Shown: positions 55,624-64,000 of the stretch, piece after piece | How positions within the stretch are numbered: position 1 is the stretch's first letter | How the letters are laid out: every line of letters begins with the position of its first letter | Assembly: GCA_947501935.1 (NCBI GenBank) | Contig: CANMXU010000010.1 | Coordinates: 62,001-126,000 of the forward strand | Direction of reading: 5' to 3' | Length of the DNA: 64,000 nt | DNA from: an uncultured Alteromonadaceae bacterium | Lineage (GTDB): Bacteria; Pseudomonadota; Gammaproteobacteria; Enterobacterales; Alteromonadaceae | The notes under the pieces: model-generated | What the model was told of the DNA's origin: nothing | What the model saw: the letters and a program-made list of their open reading frames with translations, nothing else | The model's database searches: none | Made by a program: the position numbers and the translations under genes

Positions 55624-56472
55624 TTATTTTGTCAGCCCACTCAATTGCCAATACTGGTTAATAACTTCAGCTCTAATTAATGGAAGATAGCTCCAGAAGT
55701 TATCGATACTTTCTTTGTTACGCATGTAGTATTTCTTATTGAATGGAATATATAAGTTTTCTTTTGCCACCACTATATCTGTCATCAATATTTCATTTTC
55801 TAAATGATGGCTGTAGATGTGGTCAATGCCGATGATGCTTTCTACAACATAACCGTCAAGCTTTCCTTGGGCAACAGCTTGCATGCCTTCAGTAATTTGA
55901 TATTCAAATACCGAGTTTAGTTTGTGTTGTTTTATTAATTGGTTAACAACGTAACCTGTCGGAGCACTTAAGCCATAATGCTTTTGTTGCTTATAAGCTT
56001 TAATATTAAGCCTTTGTTGTTCATCACTTAATAATGCCAAGGTTTGTGGCTGTGAAAATACACTGCCTTTTTTTACAAAAAGTTTATATTGCCCGCTAAT
56101 GAGGATGTTTTCTTCATTTTTAGGGAAGCTAAAAGCTAGCATTCTATCTGGAGTTTTTATCATGGAAAACAGTGCTTGTGCGCTATTATTTCTCACCATT
56201 TGCTGACATCGTAGCCACGGCCTGCGGATAAAGTTAATGGTTAAATTTGCTTTTATTGCTGCTTTAGTAATTATCTCGATAAACAGACCTTGGTGGCGAG
56301 TATTGTGTGCTTGGCTTTGATAGGAGTATGGGAAGTTGTCTTGTTCTTCGTAACAAATGCTAATCGCGTTAGCTAGATTTGGTAAAACCAATAAGGTGAT
56401 GGCAAGCGAAGTCTTAAATGATTTTTTCGCTAATTTCACGGTGAATATTTTAGGTTGGAATGTTGGTATCAT
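55624..56472 (-). CDS. Periplasmic substrate-binding protein (SBP_bac_3-like)
   Basis: A 282-residue exported protein with the fold of amino-acid-type solute-binding proteins. Signal peptide near residues 12-36 (ITLLVLPNLANA), then ICYEEQDNFPYSY and GLFIEIITKAAIKANL, typical of this family. GTG at 56439 would give a more compact signal peptide. No ABC permease or ATPase is adjacent; such orphan proteins may bind amino acids or act with sensor kinases, and here the ligand is unknown. Confidence 0.75.
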   Translation of the reverse strand: MIPTFQPKIFTVKLAKKSFKTSLAITLLVLPNLANAISICYEEQDNFPYSYQSQAHNTRHQGLFIEIITKAAIKANLTINFIRRPWLRCQQMVRNNSAQALFSMIKTPDRMLAFSFPKNEENILISGQYKLFVKKGSVFSQPQTLALLSDEQQRLNIKAYKQQKHYGLSAPTGYVVNQLIKQHKLNSVFEYQITEGMQAVAQGKLDGYVVESIIGIDHIYSHHLENEILMTDIVVAKENLYIPFNKKYYMRNKESIDNFWSYLPLIRAEVINQYWQLSGLTK

Positions 56473-56611
56473 ATTCGTTCAACAAGCCTGATGATGTGAA
56501 TATGCTTTTTATTATAGACCTATTTGTTAAAAATAATGGTTACTCAGTACATTTGAAATAGGTTAGCTTATTACTTTTAAAGGGCGTTCAAACCTAAAAG
56601 CAGTAAAATGC

Positions 56612-56641
56612 AAAAAGCCGAAACAGATGTTTCGGCTTTTT
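56612..56641. terminator. Bidirectional terminator
   Basis: AAAAAGCCGAAAC / GTTTCGGCTTTTT with an AGAT loop. It ends the 52-residue gene at 56649 and is near-identical in stem to the terminator at 51899. Confidence 0.93.
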
Positions 56642-56648
56642 AATGGCG

Positions 56649-56807
56649 CTACTCGTAAGGGCGGTCGAGCCATGCCAGTTGAAGTTTTAAATCTTCTATT
56701 TCTTTATTGGCGTCGGTGAGTTGTTGCTGAACACTTTCACATTGATCTGGTTGAGCATGTTCATCTTTGTTGTTCATTAAATAAGTTTGTTTGTCTTCGT
56801 GAGCCAT
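56649..56807 (-). CDS. Small coiled-coil protein, 52 residues
   Basis: A short minus-strand gene. It starts at ATG 56807 with a strong AGGAGAG eight bases upstream, and ends with TAG at 56649, eight bp before a perfect terminator hairpin. The product starts MAHEDKQTYLMNN and ends with a helical region QQQLTDANKEIEDLKLQLAWL, a leucine-heptad pattern likely to form a coiled coil, somewhat like SlyX-type small proteins. No function can be assigned. Binding site, terminator and coherent length make it a probable gene. Confidence 0.65.
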   Translation of the reverse strand: MAHEDKQTYLMNNKDEHAQPDQCESVQQQLTDANKEIEDLKLQLAWLDRPYE

Positions 56808-57037
56808 ACATCTCTCCTAATTCACGTTACAACTTTAGGAACTTTTTATTTTTCAGGCTATATCTGGAACCAAAATGAAAAATAAATAATGCCTATCCAC
56901 TCTTTAAGCATATGCACGAATTTGCGTTTAGACAAATTTAAAACGCTCATTTGAATAATTTATTTTTGGTTGGAAGTATAAACAGTGAAGAAAAATCTAT
57001 AGCGAAGTTTGTTGTTGATATGGCTTAGTGTTTATAT

Positions 57038-57086
57038 TTTTAGCTTTTAGCTTTTAGCTTTTAGCTTTTAGCTTTTAGCTTTTAGC
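57038..57086. repeat. 7-bp tandem repeat TTTTAGC, seven copies
   Basis: Seven exact copies of TTTTAGC, ending one base before the stop codon of the gene 57088-57378. A 7-bp unit is not a multiple of three, so slippage would not alter the protein, as the repeat lies outside the coding frame. Confidence 0.93.
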
Positions 57087-57087
57087 T

Positions 57088-57378
57088 TTAAATCTTGATG
57101 CATACTTCTGAAGGTTTACGGCGGTCATTTTTGTTTCTAGGGTCAAAACGTTTAACTTTAATTTCTTCATTTTTACGTCGGTCATCCCCTGAACGACGCT
57201 CTTCAGTTATTTGCTCGGTACTAATATCTTCACAACTAAGGCTTTTAATAGCATGAGTATCGTAATTGTTTTTGTTAGCAGGCGTTTTATTTCGTTGGTG
57301 ATCTTTCACCGTTGCTTTTGTTTGTACTTTATTGTTCACTTGGTTTTGTAAAACAAGCAACTCTGATATTAACGGCAT
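57088..57378 (-). CDS. Basic hypothetical protein with duplicated Arg-rich motif
   Basis: A 96-residue hydrophilic protein. The N-terminus is a short hydrophobic stretch (MPLISELLVLQNQV), then a Lys/Asn-rich disordered region, and the C-terminus carries two related arginine motifs, ERRSGDDRRKNE and DPRNKNDRRKPS. ATG 57378 with AGAGAA upstream is preferred over an ATG 13 codons earlier. I do not recognise it. The heptamer repeat 57038-57086 follows its stop codon immediately. Confidence 0.6.
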   Translation of the reverse strand: MPLISELLVLQNQVNNKVQTKATVKDHQRNKTPANKNNYDTHAIKSLSCEDISTEQITEERRSGDDRRKNEEIKVKRFDPRNKNDRRKPSEVCIKI

Positions 57379-57517
57379 TGAATTTCTCTTTTCTTTATTT
57401 TTATATGGCGTCGCCATTAACGACTTATTGCTTAATAAATCGGCAGAATAAAGAAAAGGTTTAATATAATTTTATCATTTAGATAAAACTCAATTAGCTA
57501 ATATTGTTTAGCATTAG

Positions 57518-57916
57518 TTACTTTTCAATTTGTGCTAATACCATGTTGGTATAGTCAACCATGCCAAGTACTTCGCCGTCTTTGATCACCGGAGCACAAT
57601 TTACGCCAAAGCGTTCAAAAAAACGTGCGCAATATTTAACGTCCATGTCTGGTGAAACAGATAACAACGGCTTGGCCATAATTTCATATAAATTGGTGCG
57701 TTCTGGTGAACGGTCTTTGGCGATAACATGCTTGGCGATGTCAGATAACATCACAATGCCGTATTCGTCATTATCATGGCGTTTGTTAATGATTAAGGCG
57801 TTAACTTGATGCTCTTTTGCTATTTGCATGCCTTCAGCAACGGTAAGCATGCCGTCAGCAAATTGAAAGTTATTTTCTTGCATAGCATCTTTAACTTGCA
57901 CTAAGTGATGGCTCAT
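57518..57916 (-). CDS. CBS-domain protein
   Basis: A 132-residue protein with two CBS motifs (about residues 3-60 and 75-130; HQVNALIINKRHDNDEYGIVMLSDI, then VNCAPVIKDGEVLGMVDYTNMV). CBS pairs usually bind adenosyl nucleotides to regulate partner proteins. It is the last gene of the DUF1538 operon and overlaps the preceding PII-like gene by four bases (ATGA), so coupled translation is expected. Probably an energy-state sensor for the transporter. Confidence 0.88.
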   Translation of the reverse strand: MSHHLVQVKDAMQENNFQFADGMLTVAEGMQIAKEHQVNALIINKRHDNDEYGIVMLSDIAKHVIAKDRSPERTNLYEIMAKPLLSVSPDMDVKYCARFFERFGVNCAPVIKDGEVLGMVDYTNMVLAQIEK

Positions 57917-58263
57917 AATTCTTCCTCTATTTTACCTTTTAATCGTTCTATTTGGTGGGCAACGCCAACAGCGTCTTCTACATCTATTTGAATTGCGATG
58001 CCTTTGCCTGGCTCAATATCAAAGCCAGCAATTTTGGCAATACGCTCTAAAATTTTTCGTGCTAAATGTTCTTCAACAACAAATAATAAAACGTCTCTTT
58101 GGGTTTCTAGCTGCATGCCAAAAAAGGTTCTTTGGCGTTTTATACCTTCACCACGGGCATTATTAATAATGGTGGCTCCGGTGGCACCAGCCTTTCTAGC
58201 TTCTCTCATTACTTTTTCAGTAACGGCGTCTTCGACAAACGCTAAGATTAATTTAAAGCGCAT
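57913..58263 (-). CDS. PII-like signalling protein
   Basis: A 116-residue PII-family protein. The ferredoxin-like fold of PII is visible: FKLILAFVEDAVTEKVMREARKAG, then a T-loop region GEGIKRQRTFFGMQLETQ, and the C-terminal VEDAVGVAHQIERL. It lacks the canonical T-loop uridylylation tyrosine sequence of GlnB/GlnK, placing it with the divergent PII-like (transport-associated) group. It lies 23 bp after the second DUF1538 gene. It probably senses a nucleotide or ion and modulates the transporter. AAGGATGAATT precedes the ATG. Confidence 0.88.
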   Translation of the reverse strand: MRFKLILAFVEDAVTEKVMREARKAGATGATIINNARGEGIKRQRTFFGMQLETQRDVLLFVVEEHLARKILERIAKIAGFDIEPGKGIAIQIDVEDAVGVAHQIERLKGKIEEEL

Positions 58264-58286
58264 AATTCATCCTTTTCAGGTTGTTG

Positions 58287-59084
58287 TTAGTCATCAATTT
58301 CGTCATCAAAGTCATCGATATCGTCAGGTGCATCATGATCTTGTAACTGCGTTATTTGTGCATAGCCCATCACTGCAATAATGGGAAATAAACTGGCAAA
58401 AGCGATTAGACCAAAACCATCAATTAATGGGCTTCTACCGGGAATAGTACTAGCTAAACCTATACCTAAAGCTGCCACTAGTGGCACAGTAACCGTGGAG
58501 GTAGTTACGCCACCAGAGTCATACGCTAAAGGCACAATCAGTTTTGGACAAAACCAAGTTTGAATTACTACCACGATATAACCGGCAATAATGTAATAAT
58601 GAATAGGGTCGCCAACCACAATTCTATAACTGCCTAGTGAAATACCAATAGCCACACCAAACGCAACTACAATACGTAAACTGTTGGCTTTTATACCGCC
58701 GCCTGATACTTCTTCTGCTTTAAGTGCCACAGCTATGAGTGACGGCTCTGCAATAGTTGTACTAAAGCCAATTGCCGCTGCAAATGCATAAACCCATATG
58801 TAATCAAACCAGTGCACTAAATTATTATCTGCTTGAATAAATTCAGGTGCAGTAAGCTGTGCAGCCATCATTTTACCTAGTGGGAAAAGGGCTTTTTCCA
58901 AGCCTAATAAAAATAGTGATAAGCCAATAAGTACATAGAAAAAGCCAAAACCAACTTGTTTAATTTTAGGAATAGGGCGTCGAATAACAAAAAGTTGAAA
59001 AACAATTAAAATGGATAATATCGGCATCACATCAGTGATGGTGCTTAGTAGCGTTTGATAAAGTTCAGTAAATAAGGTCATCAT
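58287..59084 (-). CDS. DUF1538 family membrane protein, second subunit
   Basis: A 265-residue integral membrane protein with about seven hydrophobic helices and the DUF1538 core ([42 protein letters not shown]). The hydrophilic acidic tail DDIDDFDDEIDD at the C-terminus is distinctive. It pairs with the gene at 59087, two bases apart; the two share the same core motifs. A DUF1538 pair (UmpAB) from Halomonas has been reported as a Na+/H+ antiporter; here that is inference from family. Confidence 0.88.
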   Translation of the reverse strand: MMTLFTELYQTLLSTITDVMPILSILIVFQLFVIRRPIPKIKQVGFGFFYVLIGLSLFLLGLEKALFPLGKMMAAQLTAPEFIQADNNLVHWFDYIWVYAFAAAIGFSTTIAEPSLIAVALKAEEVSGGGIKANSLRIVVAFGVAIGISLGSYRIVVGDPIHYYIIAGYIVVVIQTWFCPKLIVPLAYDSGGVTTSTVTVPLVAALGIGLASTIPGRSPLIDGFGLIAFASLFPIIAVMGYAQITQLQDHDAPDDIDDFDDEIDD

Positions 59085-59086
59085 TA

Positions 59087-59842
59087 CTACCCTATGAACA
59101 TGCCGTAAAGCATGACAAAAATTATTGGTGTAAGTGAAGCAAAAGCAATAAGACCAAAGCCGTCTATCATTGGATTACGACCTTTAATCGCTGAGGCTAA
59201 ACCTACACCTAATGCGGTAACTAAAGGCACGGTAATGGTTGAAGTGGTTACTCCGCCAGAGTCATAGGCAATGCCGATTATCCACTTAGGCGCGATAGAG
59301 GTAAATATCACCACGAGAATATAACCACTGATAATTAAATAATGAATTGGCCAACCACGTAGAATACGTAAAACCCCAATAACAATGGCTAAGCCGACGG
59401 CAAAGGCGACGGTATAACGCAAACCATTGGCGTATTCTAATTGAGCTGCGAGGGTGTTTTCGATGATATTACCGGAAGCGGCTACTTTTGCTGCTTCTTC
59501 TGCCACGGCAATTAATGCTGGCTCGGCAACTGTAGTGCCAAAACCTAAACAAAAAGCAAAGGTGACTAACCAGACAATGCTGCCTTTTTTGGCAAAGGCT
59601 TGTGCCATTGACTCGCCAATGGGAAATAGCCCCATTTCAAGCCCATAAATGAAAAAAGTTAAGCCAAGAACAACCAGCAGCAAGCCTAGTAAAATATCTA
59701 AAATATTTGGCATAGGTTGCTGTAATACCGCAAATTGGAAAAACGCAATTACCAAAATAATAGGTAATAAGTCTTTGCAGCTGCCAATTAAGGCGTGAAA
59801 AAATACCAGAAGTTGCCGAGTCATTAAATAGTCATCATCCAT
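59087..59842 (-). CDS. DUF1538 family membrane protein, first subunit
   Basis: A 251-residue membrane protein with the same DUF1538 core ([44 protein letters not shown]). It is the first gene of the four-gene operon and is read before 58287. Both subunits have the conserved AEPALIAVA and [12 protein letters not shown] helices, which likely form the transport core in a heterodimer. As for its partner, the family link to Na+/H+ antiport is from reported UmpAB work, not from this sequence. Confidence 0.88.
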   Translation of the reverse strand: MDDDYLMTRQLLVFFHALIGSCKDLLPIILVIAFFQFAVLQQPMPNILDILLGLLLVVLGLTFFIYGLEMGLFPIGESMAQAFAKKGSIVWLVTFAFCLGFGTTVAEPALIAVAEEAAKVAASGNIIENTLAAQLEYANGLRYTVAFAVGLAIVIGVLRILRGWPIHYLIISGYILVVIFTSIAPKWIIGIAYDSGGVTTSTITVPLVTALGVGLASAIKGRNPMIDGFGLIAFASLTPIIFVMLYGMFIG

Positions 59843-60126
59843 TATGTGGTAATTAATGTTGCTGTTCTTACTTCGATTATCAGAAGGCGTTCAAAATTTC
59901 TTTATAGTATGGTCGTTATCTGCTGAAAAAAAAGAAGATAAGACAAAAGTTTATAATTTATTATGAAAGCTTTGAAGCGATTGAATGTTGATTTAGCGCA
60001 TACTTTTGATAATTCCATCATCTTTTCTATGGTGGTATTAAGTACGGCTAATTGAAAAAGGCAGGGCTTGGTTAACGCTTAAATAGATGGTTAACCAAGC
60101 AATACAGTATAGATGAAGCTAGCGTA

Positions 60127-61230
60127 TTAAGGCTCGATTGATTTTTTTGCCTGTACAGGGTTGGCATACATGGTTAAAAACCATTTTTGCTGTAATTCAC
60201 TCAAGCTATTCATGCGTTCAGAAAGCTTTTTAAATACAGGTAATTCCAAGCGTTGATTATTTAACTTGGCAAAAGCGGTTAAATTACTGTTATAAAGCTT
60301 ATAGTTAGAGATTATTTGTTGATCTATTGCGCTAGCAATTTCTTTAGAGTTTTCAAATTCACCTTGAATTGGCGCACTAAATTCTAGGTGTATTTTACCT
60401 TTGTAACCCATCATGCCTTGGGTAATGCTGCGTAAGTCTTCTTCCTCGGCTTTTTCGTAATTTCCTGTAGCTTCACGGGTAGCAAGTTCAATGGCTTTAT
60501 CTTTATCACAAGGGTCAAATTCATAAGAAATAGATACTGGTACAATATTAATTTCTTGCAAATATTGCTCGATAGTTTGCTGCTTACTTTTATTTAACAA
60601 CAACATCGAAATTAGTGCAGGGTTGGTAATGTCTAAGCCATCTTTAGCGCGACCTTCACGCTGAGCTATCCAAATATTATGTTTACTTTCGGTGATGGTG
60701 TGATGAATATAAGCAGATAAATCTTTTGAAGCTTTCAGCATAGCGCGCTTGGTCTTTTCACTGCGTTTAACAATAAAACTTCGGTTAATACGCATTAAGT
60801 CAGCGACCCATTTCTTGCCTAATAAATTATCACCTACTGCGGCTTCTACGGTTTCTCTACCACTTTGATGCAAGGCCAAATTTACTAAAGCAACATCAAG
60901 CACTATGTCTCTATGATTTGAAATAAAAAGTGACGGCTTGTTTGCGTCAATTTTATCTAAACCGTTATAGCTAAAACCGTCGGTACTGTTATTTACCAAA
61001 CGACTGAGGTATTTGGAAACTTCTACCTGAATTTTATTAACGCTGTTTAAGTTTTTTTGCTGATAACGTAAATAACACTTAATTAAAAATTGGCTTACAC
61101 GCGGTAAAACTTTTGTCAGTGTTGGCAAAACAAAGCTTGCTAAAGAAAGTTGTAATTGGGGCTCATTTATTAATTCCTCTATCACATCTACAACTTCATC
61201 ATTGCGAAAGGGGCGTATATCATCAAACAT
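60127..61230 (-). CDS. PlsC-like acyltransferase
   Basis: A 367-residue protein with a PlsC-type acyltransferase domain: NHRDIVLD (NHxxxxD) at about residue 103-110, and the second motif IAQREGRAKDG (about 189). It transfers acyl groups to lysophosphatidate or a related acceptor at the membrane. It is longer than classical PlsC, with a C-terminal extension that may bind other substrates. The ATG at 61230 (MFDDIRPF) is preferred over a TTG 11 codons upstream. Monocistronic; it lies divergent from the hpf gene. Confidence 0.82.
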   Translation of the reverse strand: MFDDIRPFRNDEVVDVIEELINEPQLQLSLASFVLPTLTKVLPRVSQFLIKCYLRYQQKNLNSVNKIQVEVSKYLSRLVNNSTDGFSYNGLDKIDANKPSLFISNHRDIVLDVALVNLALHQSGRETVEAAVGDNLLGKKWVADLMRINRSFIVKRSEKTKRAMLKASKDLSAYIHHTITESKHNIWIAQREGRAKDGLDITNPALISMLLLNKSKQQTIEQYLQEINIVPVSISYEFDPCDKDKAIELATREATGNYEKAEEEDLRSITQGMMGYKGKIHLEFSAPIQGEFENSKEIASAIDQQIISNYKLYNSNLTAFAKLNNQRLELPVFKKLSERMNSLSELQQKWFLTMYANPVQAKKSIEP

Positions 61231-61520
61231 TGAATATCTCGGTTGGCGGAGTTTTATCCGCAAAATGTAAAGTGCTCAGCTATATATTAACTCATAGTGT
61301 AACTGCATCAATATAGGTAAAGAATGTTAATTGTTTTTTTAGACTGAGCCTATTGATCTACATCAAAATATGACTCAGGGGTACTTTTTGCTAACTAATT
61401 AAATTATAAGGAGTTGTTGTTGTAACCTCATTTTAATTTGAAAACTTTTAAAAATATTCCTTGTGTTTTTTGCTCTTTGCCCCAAGTCTTATTGGTGAGG
61501 TAACAATAAAAGGAATCCTT

Positions 61521-61877
61521 ATGAAAATAAATCTTTCTGGTCACCATGTCGACGTTACTAACTCAACCAAAGAGCATATCGAAGAGAAGTTTATAAAAAT
61601 TTCTAATCATTTTCCAACACTTATATCTGCAGATGTTATTGTCTCGTTAGAGCACGGGCAAATTCAAGTAGAGATTACCACAAATTATGAGGGTAGCCGA
61701 ATATCAACAACCGCAACTGACGCGGTTATGTACCCAGCTATTGCTAATGCAATTAAAAAGTTAGATGCAGCTTTAAAGCATAGAAAAGGGCAACTTAAAG
61801 CTAATTTACATGCTAAGCCTAATGTTTCAGCCGCGGAAATAGCTCATGAAAAAATTCAAGAAATGGAACTCGACTAA
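61521..61877 (+). CDS. hpf: Ribosome hibernation promoting factor
   Basis: A 118-residue HPF/RaiA-type protein. It binds the 30S decoding centre and helps form hibernating 100S ribosomes. The N-terminus MKINLSGHHVDVTNSTKEHIEEK and YPAIANAIKKLDAAL match family. The length of about 118 fits short HPF. ATG 61521 with AAAGGAATCC upstream is the true start; the open frame extends back 20 codons to an unlikely earlier start. A strong terminator follows. Confidence 0.95.
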   Translation: MKINLSGHHVDVTNSTKEHIEEKFIKISNHFPTLISADVIVSLEHGQIQVEITTNYEGSRISTTATDAVMYPAIANAIKKLDAALKHRKGQLKANLHAKPNVSAAEIAHEKIQEMELD

Positions 61878-61897
61878 GCCGTTTCTTCCCTAACGCC

Positions 61898-61925
61898 AAG
61901 GAGCCTATAAGGCTCCTTTTTTTAT
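61898..61925. terminator. Bidirectional terminator
   Basis: AAGGAGCC / GGCTCCTT with a five-base loop and a run of T. It serves hpf and the convergent PilZ-like gene. Confidence 0.93.
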
Positions 61926-61973
61926 TGGTTAATTTTTACAGGGAATATTTTACTTTTAACAGTTAAACTTTTA

Positions 61974-62579
61974 TTACTTTGGATTAGCTGCTTGATTACG
62001 TTGCTTCGCCAGTTGCTGTAATTGTTTAGACTGTTGATGTAAGCTGGTTCTTACTAATACTTCTCGGTCTTCTTCTCGAATATGATGGAAAATAACTTTG
62101 TGAAAAAATACTTGGTTAACTTCCGTTACCTCAATAACTTCACCGTGACAAAAAACGGCACAGTTTTCTTCAAGAAAAAATATTTTCATCTCTAAAAATT
62201 GCTCAATAGCAAAAGCTTTATTGGCTTTGAAAATAATACCGCCACCGCCAAATTTAGTGCCTTTAAAGCGCTGATGTTCTTCATCTTGCTGACTTAAAAT
62301 ATAACCTACCAGTAAATCAATTTTTTGCGCTTGATGGTTCAAATAATCAACTAATTGCCCAGCAACGCCGCTAATGGCTTGTAAGGGTCTAAGCGCCGCT
62401 TGGTCTAAGGTGGTTATCTCACTTGATATTTTAAATGGCATAGGAATGCGTGTTAGAAAGTCATCAAATGAGACTTGATTGGCATTATCTAATTCGGTGA
62501 TATTGACATTAAAGCTATGCTCAATAGAAAAAAACTCATTGAATTGTTCTAGTTTTTGCGGTTTTTCTTCTAAGGTCAT
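61974..62579 (-). CDS. PilZ-like domain protein
   Basis: A 201-residue soluble protein. The region FGGGGIIFKANKAFAIEQFLEMKIFFLEE with the following beta strands resembles an atypical PilZ domain, though the RxxxR and DxSxxG c-di-GMP-binding residues are not clearly present. The N-terminal helical part is not recognised. It may be a cyclic-di-GMP effector or a protein that has lost ligand binding. It is divergent from lolC. Confidence 0.7.
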   Translation of the reverse strand: MTLEEKPQKLEQFNEFFSIEHSFNVNITELDNANQVSFDDFLTRIPMPFKISSEITTLDQAALRPLQAISGVAGQLVDYLNHQAQKIDLLVGYILSQQDEEHQRFKGTKFGGGGIIFKANKAFAIEQFLEMKIFFLEENCAVFCHGEVIEVTEVNQVFFHKVIFHHIREEDREVLVRTSLHQQSKQLQQLAKQRNQAANPK

Positions 62580-62765
62580 TTGTACATCCTATCATTTGAA
62601 GTTAATTGATTATAAAACGATTTTAACCAATGGTCTAAATAAAAGCCTTTAAATAATAAGCACTCTAAATACTAAATTGATTATGTTATGCTAATCGACC
62701 AATTAGTCAGTGTTTGGTTTTATTGATTTTTTATCGAACGACCAAGCTATAAATAATGAAAATGC

Positions 62766-63998
62766 ATGTTTCAACCCATTAATTTTTATATCGGTTTACG
62801 TTATAGCCGCAGTCGAAATCGCACTGGTTTCGTCTCCTTTATCACCTTTTTTTCTATAGCTGGCATTTTGCTCGGTGTTGCTTCGTTGATCACTGTGGTT
62901 TCGGTGATGAACGGTTTTGAAGGCGAATTAAAAAAACGCATTCTTGGTTTAGTACCGCATGTTGTGGTTTCTTCATCTGACACTAAAACCACTTTTGCTT
63001 GGCAGCAGCGAAGGGAGCAGCTATTAAAACAGCCGCATGTGCTGGCAGTGACGCCTTTTTTGGAAACAGAAGCGTTAATATCTTCTTCGCAAAGCTTACA
63101 AGCTGTGATGTTGCAAGGCATTATGCCTGAGTATGAAAGTAACAATATTGTTAGCCAAAATATGGTCTCTGGCCATTTGGCGAGTTTGTCAGAGCAGCCT
63201 TATCAAATTGTATTAGGTCATGCGTTAGCAAGAAAACTTGGCGTGAATATTGGCGGTAGTGTACGTTTAGTACTGCCTAATAAAATGATATTTACCCCAA
63301 TGGGGCGCATTCCTGTACAAAGAACGTTTACCGTGTCGGGCTTATTTAATGTGGGCTCGCAAGTTGATGACCTTATGGTTTATGTACATAACAAAGATGC
63401 GGCAAAGTTAATGCGTCGCAAAGGCGATGGTATAAGCCAGTTACGTATTTTTCTAGACGATGCCTTTCAAGCACAAAACTTTGTTAACAACTTAGCCATG
63501 GATAAATCTGGTATGCAGTTTTCTACATGGTCGCAAAGCCAAGGTTCATTGTTTTCTGCGGTGAAAATGGAAAAGAATATGATGTGGATAATGCTTAGCC
63601 TGATCATCGCCGTGGCTGCTTTTAATATTGTTTCAGCCCTAGTAATGGTGGTTATCGATAAGCAAGGTGAAATTGGTATTTTACAAACCTTAGGCATGGC
63701 CAGAGCTGATATTATGAAAATATTTATGACCCAAGGCATGGTTAATGGGTTGTGGGGAACACTGTTTGGCGCAATATTAGGCGTATTATTGGCACTAAAT
63801 TTAAATGCCTTAATGTCAGTATTAGGGGTAAGTATTTTAGGTAATGGCTATGTGAGTCAAAGTTTACCAATTCAATTAAATAGTCAAGATGTGGTGATTA
63901 TTGTCTGCTCTGCGCTACTAATGAGCTTTCTGGCTACCTTATACCCAGCTTATCGCGCGTCACAAACATTACCGGCAGAGGTTTTAAGGAATGAGTAA
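62766..63998 (+). CDS. lolC: Lipoprotein-releasing ABC transporter permease LolC
   Basis: A 410-residue inner-membrane permease of the LolCDE lipoprotein-sorting complex. N-terminal FQPINFYIGLRYSRSRNRTGFVSF and the first membrane segment are typical of LolC/LolE; a large periplasmic domain follows (about residues 45-265), and three further membrane segments close the protein (ILGVLLALNLN near 335). It is followed by an overlapping ATG that begins lolD, so it is in the lolC position of the conserved lolCDE order. The exact LolC versus LolE identity relies on that order. Confidence 0.93.
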   Translation: MFQPINFYIGLRYSRSRNRTGFVSFITFFSIAGILLGVASLITVVSVMNGFEGELKKRILGLVPHVVVSSSDTKTTFAWQQRREQLLKQPHVLAVTPFLETEALISSSQSLQAVMLQGIMPEYESNNIVSQNMVSGHLASLSEQPYQIVLGHALARKLGVNIGGSVRLVLPNKMIFTPMGRIPVQRTFTVSGLFNVGSQVDDLMVYVHNKDAAKLMRRKGDGISQLRIFLDDAFQAQNFVNNLAMDKSGMQFSTWSQSQGSLFSAVKMEKNMMWIMLSLIIAVAAFNIVSALVMVVIDKQGEIGILQTLGMARADIMKIFMTQGMVNGLWGTLFGAILGVLLALNLNALMSVLGVSILGNGYVSQSLPIQLNSQDVVIIVCSALLMSFLATLYPAYRASQTLPAEVLRNE

Positions 63999-64000
63999 AG
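63991..64000 (+). CDS. lolD: LolD ATPase, first codons only
   Basis: ATG at 63991, overlapping the last eight bases of lolC, with AAGGA immediately upstream; it reads MSK before the window ends. Its assignment as lolD rests on the conserved lolCDE order, not on sequence. Confidence 0.6.

Noticed and set aside
57561..58381. Plus-strand open frames across the PII/CBS genes
   Set aside because: They lie opposite a tightly packed, well-recognised operon and lack binding sites.

Overview
The window is an AT-rich chromosomal segment of a marine gammaproteobacterium, most likely an Alteromonadales/Colwelliaceae relative (Colwellia or Thalassotalea type). This rests on the gene content: YbiT, YehS, DUF2999, DUF3297, DUF2750, LolC and Hpf, plus many laminarin-type glycoside hydrolases and a TonB-dependent receptor. 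The genus is an inference. I see no rRNA, tRNA, CRISPR array, prophage or complete insertion sequence. Most genes are ordinary chromosomal ones, several with TTG or GTG starts, and convergent pairs are usually separated by clear bidirectional hairpin terminators.

Region by region: 1-8.7 kb holds unlinked housekeeping and hypothetical genes (LruC-domain secreted protein, phytanoyl-CoA dioxygenase-like protein, MYG1, YehS, DsbA-like thioredoxin, YdcH-like, NUDIX). 8.8-15.4 kb is a compact sugar-uptake locus, probably for trehalose: TonB-dependent receptor, LacI-type regulator, MFS permease and cytoplasmic GH37 trehalase, with three identical 14-bp palindromic operators placed between them. 17.5-23.2 kb holds a GH16 and a GH81 beta-glucanase, convergent around a terminator. 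23.5-35.9 kb is mixed: SLC13 permease, PAN-domain lipoprotein, DnaQ-like exonuclease, a 270-bp structured inverted-repeat (MITE-like) element against a small zinc-ribbon gene, RhlE-type helicase, YbiT, an exported peroxiredoxin and a leucine-rich-repeat kinase. 37-42.3 kb is a probable electrophile/quinone-response group (LysR, DoxX, pirin, glutathionyl-hydroquinone reductase, second LysR, SDR).

43-47 kb holds serine biosynthesis (serC and a serA-like dehydrogenase) and glpK. 47.3-54 kb is the second polysaccharide block: two closely related multidomain GH16 enzymes flanking a lipoprotein serpin with an unusual, long reactive loop. 57.5-59.8 kb is a tight four-gene operon of two DUF1538 membrane proteins, a divergent PII-like protein and a CBS-domain protein, which looks like a regulated ion-transport system. 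The end of the window carries a PlsC-like acyltransferase, Hpf, a PilZ-like protein and lolC, with the first codons of lolD.

Working together: the GH16 and GH81 enzymes would cut beta-1,3-glucan (laminarin) outside the cell or at its surface, and the serpin may protect these or other surface proteins from proteases. The trehalose locus imports and hydrolyses a second, compatible-solute sugar under its own LacI regulator. Specificity of the GH16 enzymes and of the TonB receptor is inferred from context only.
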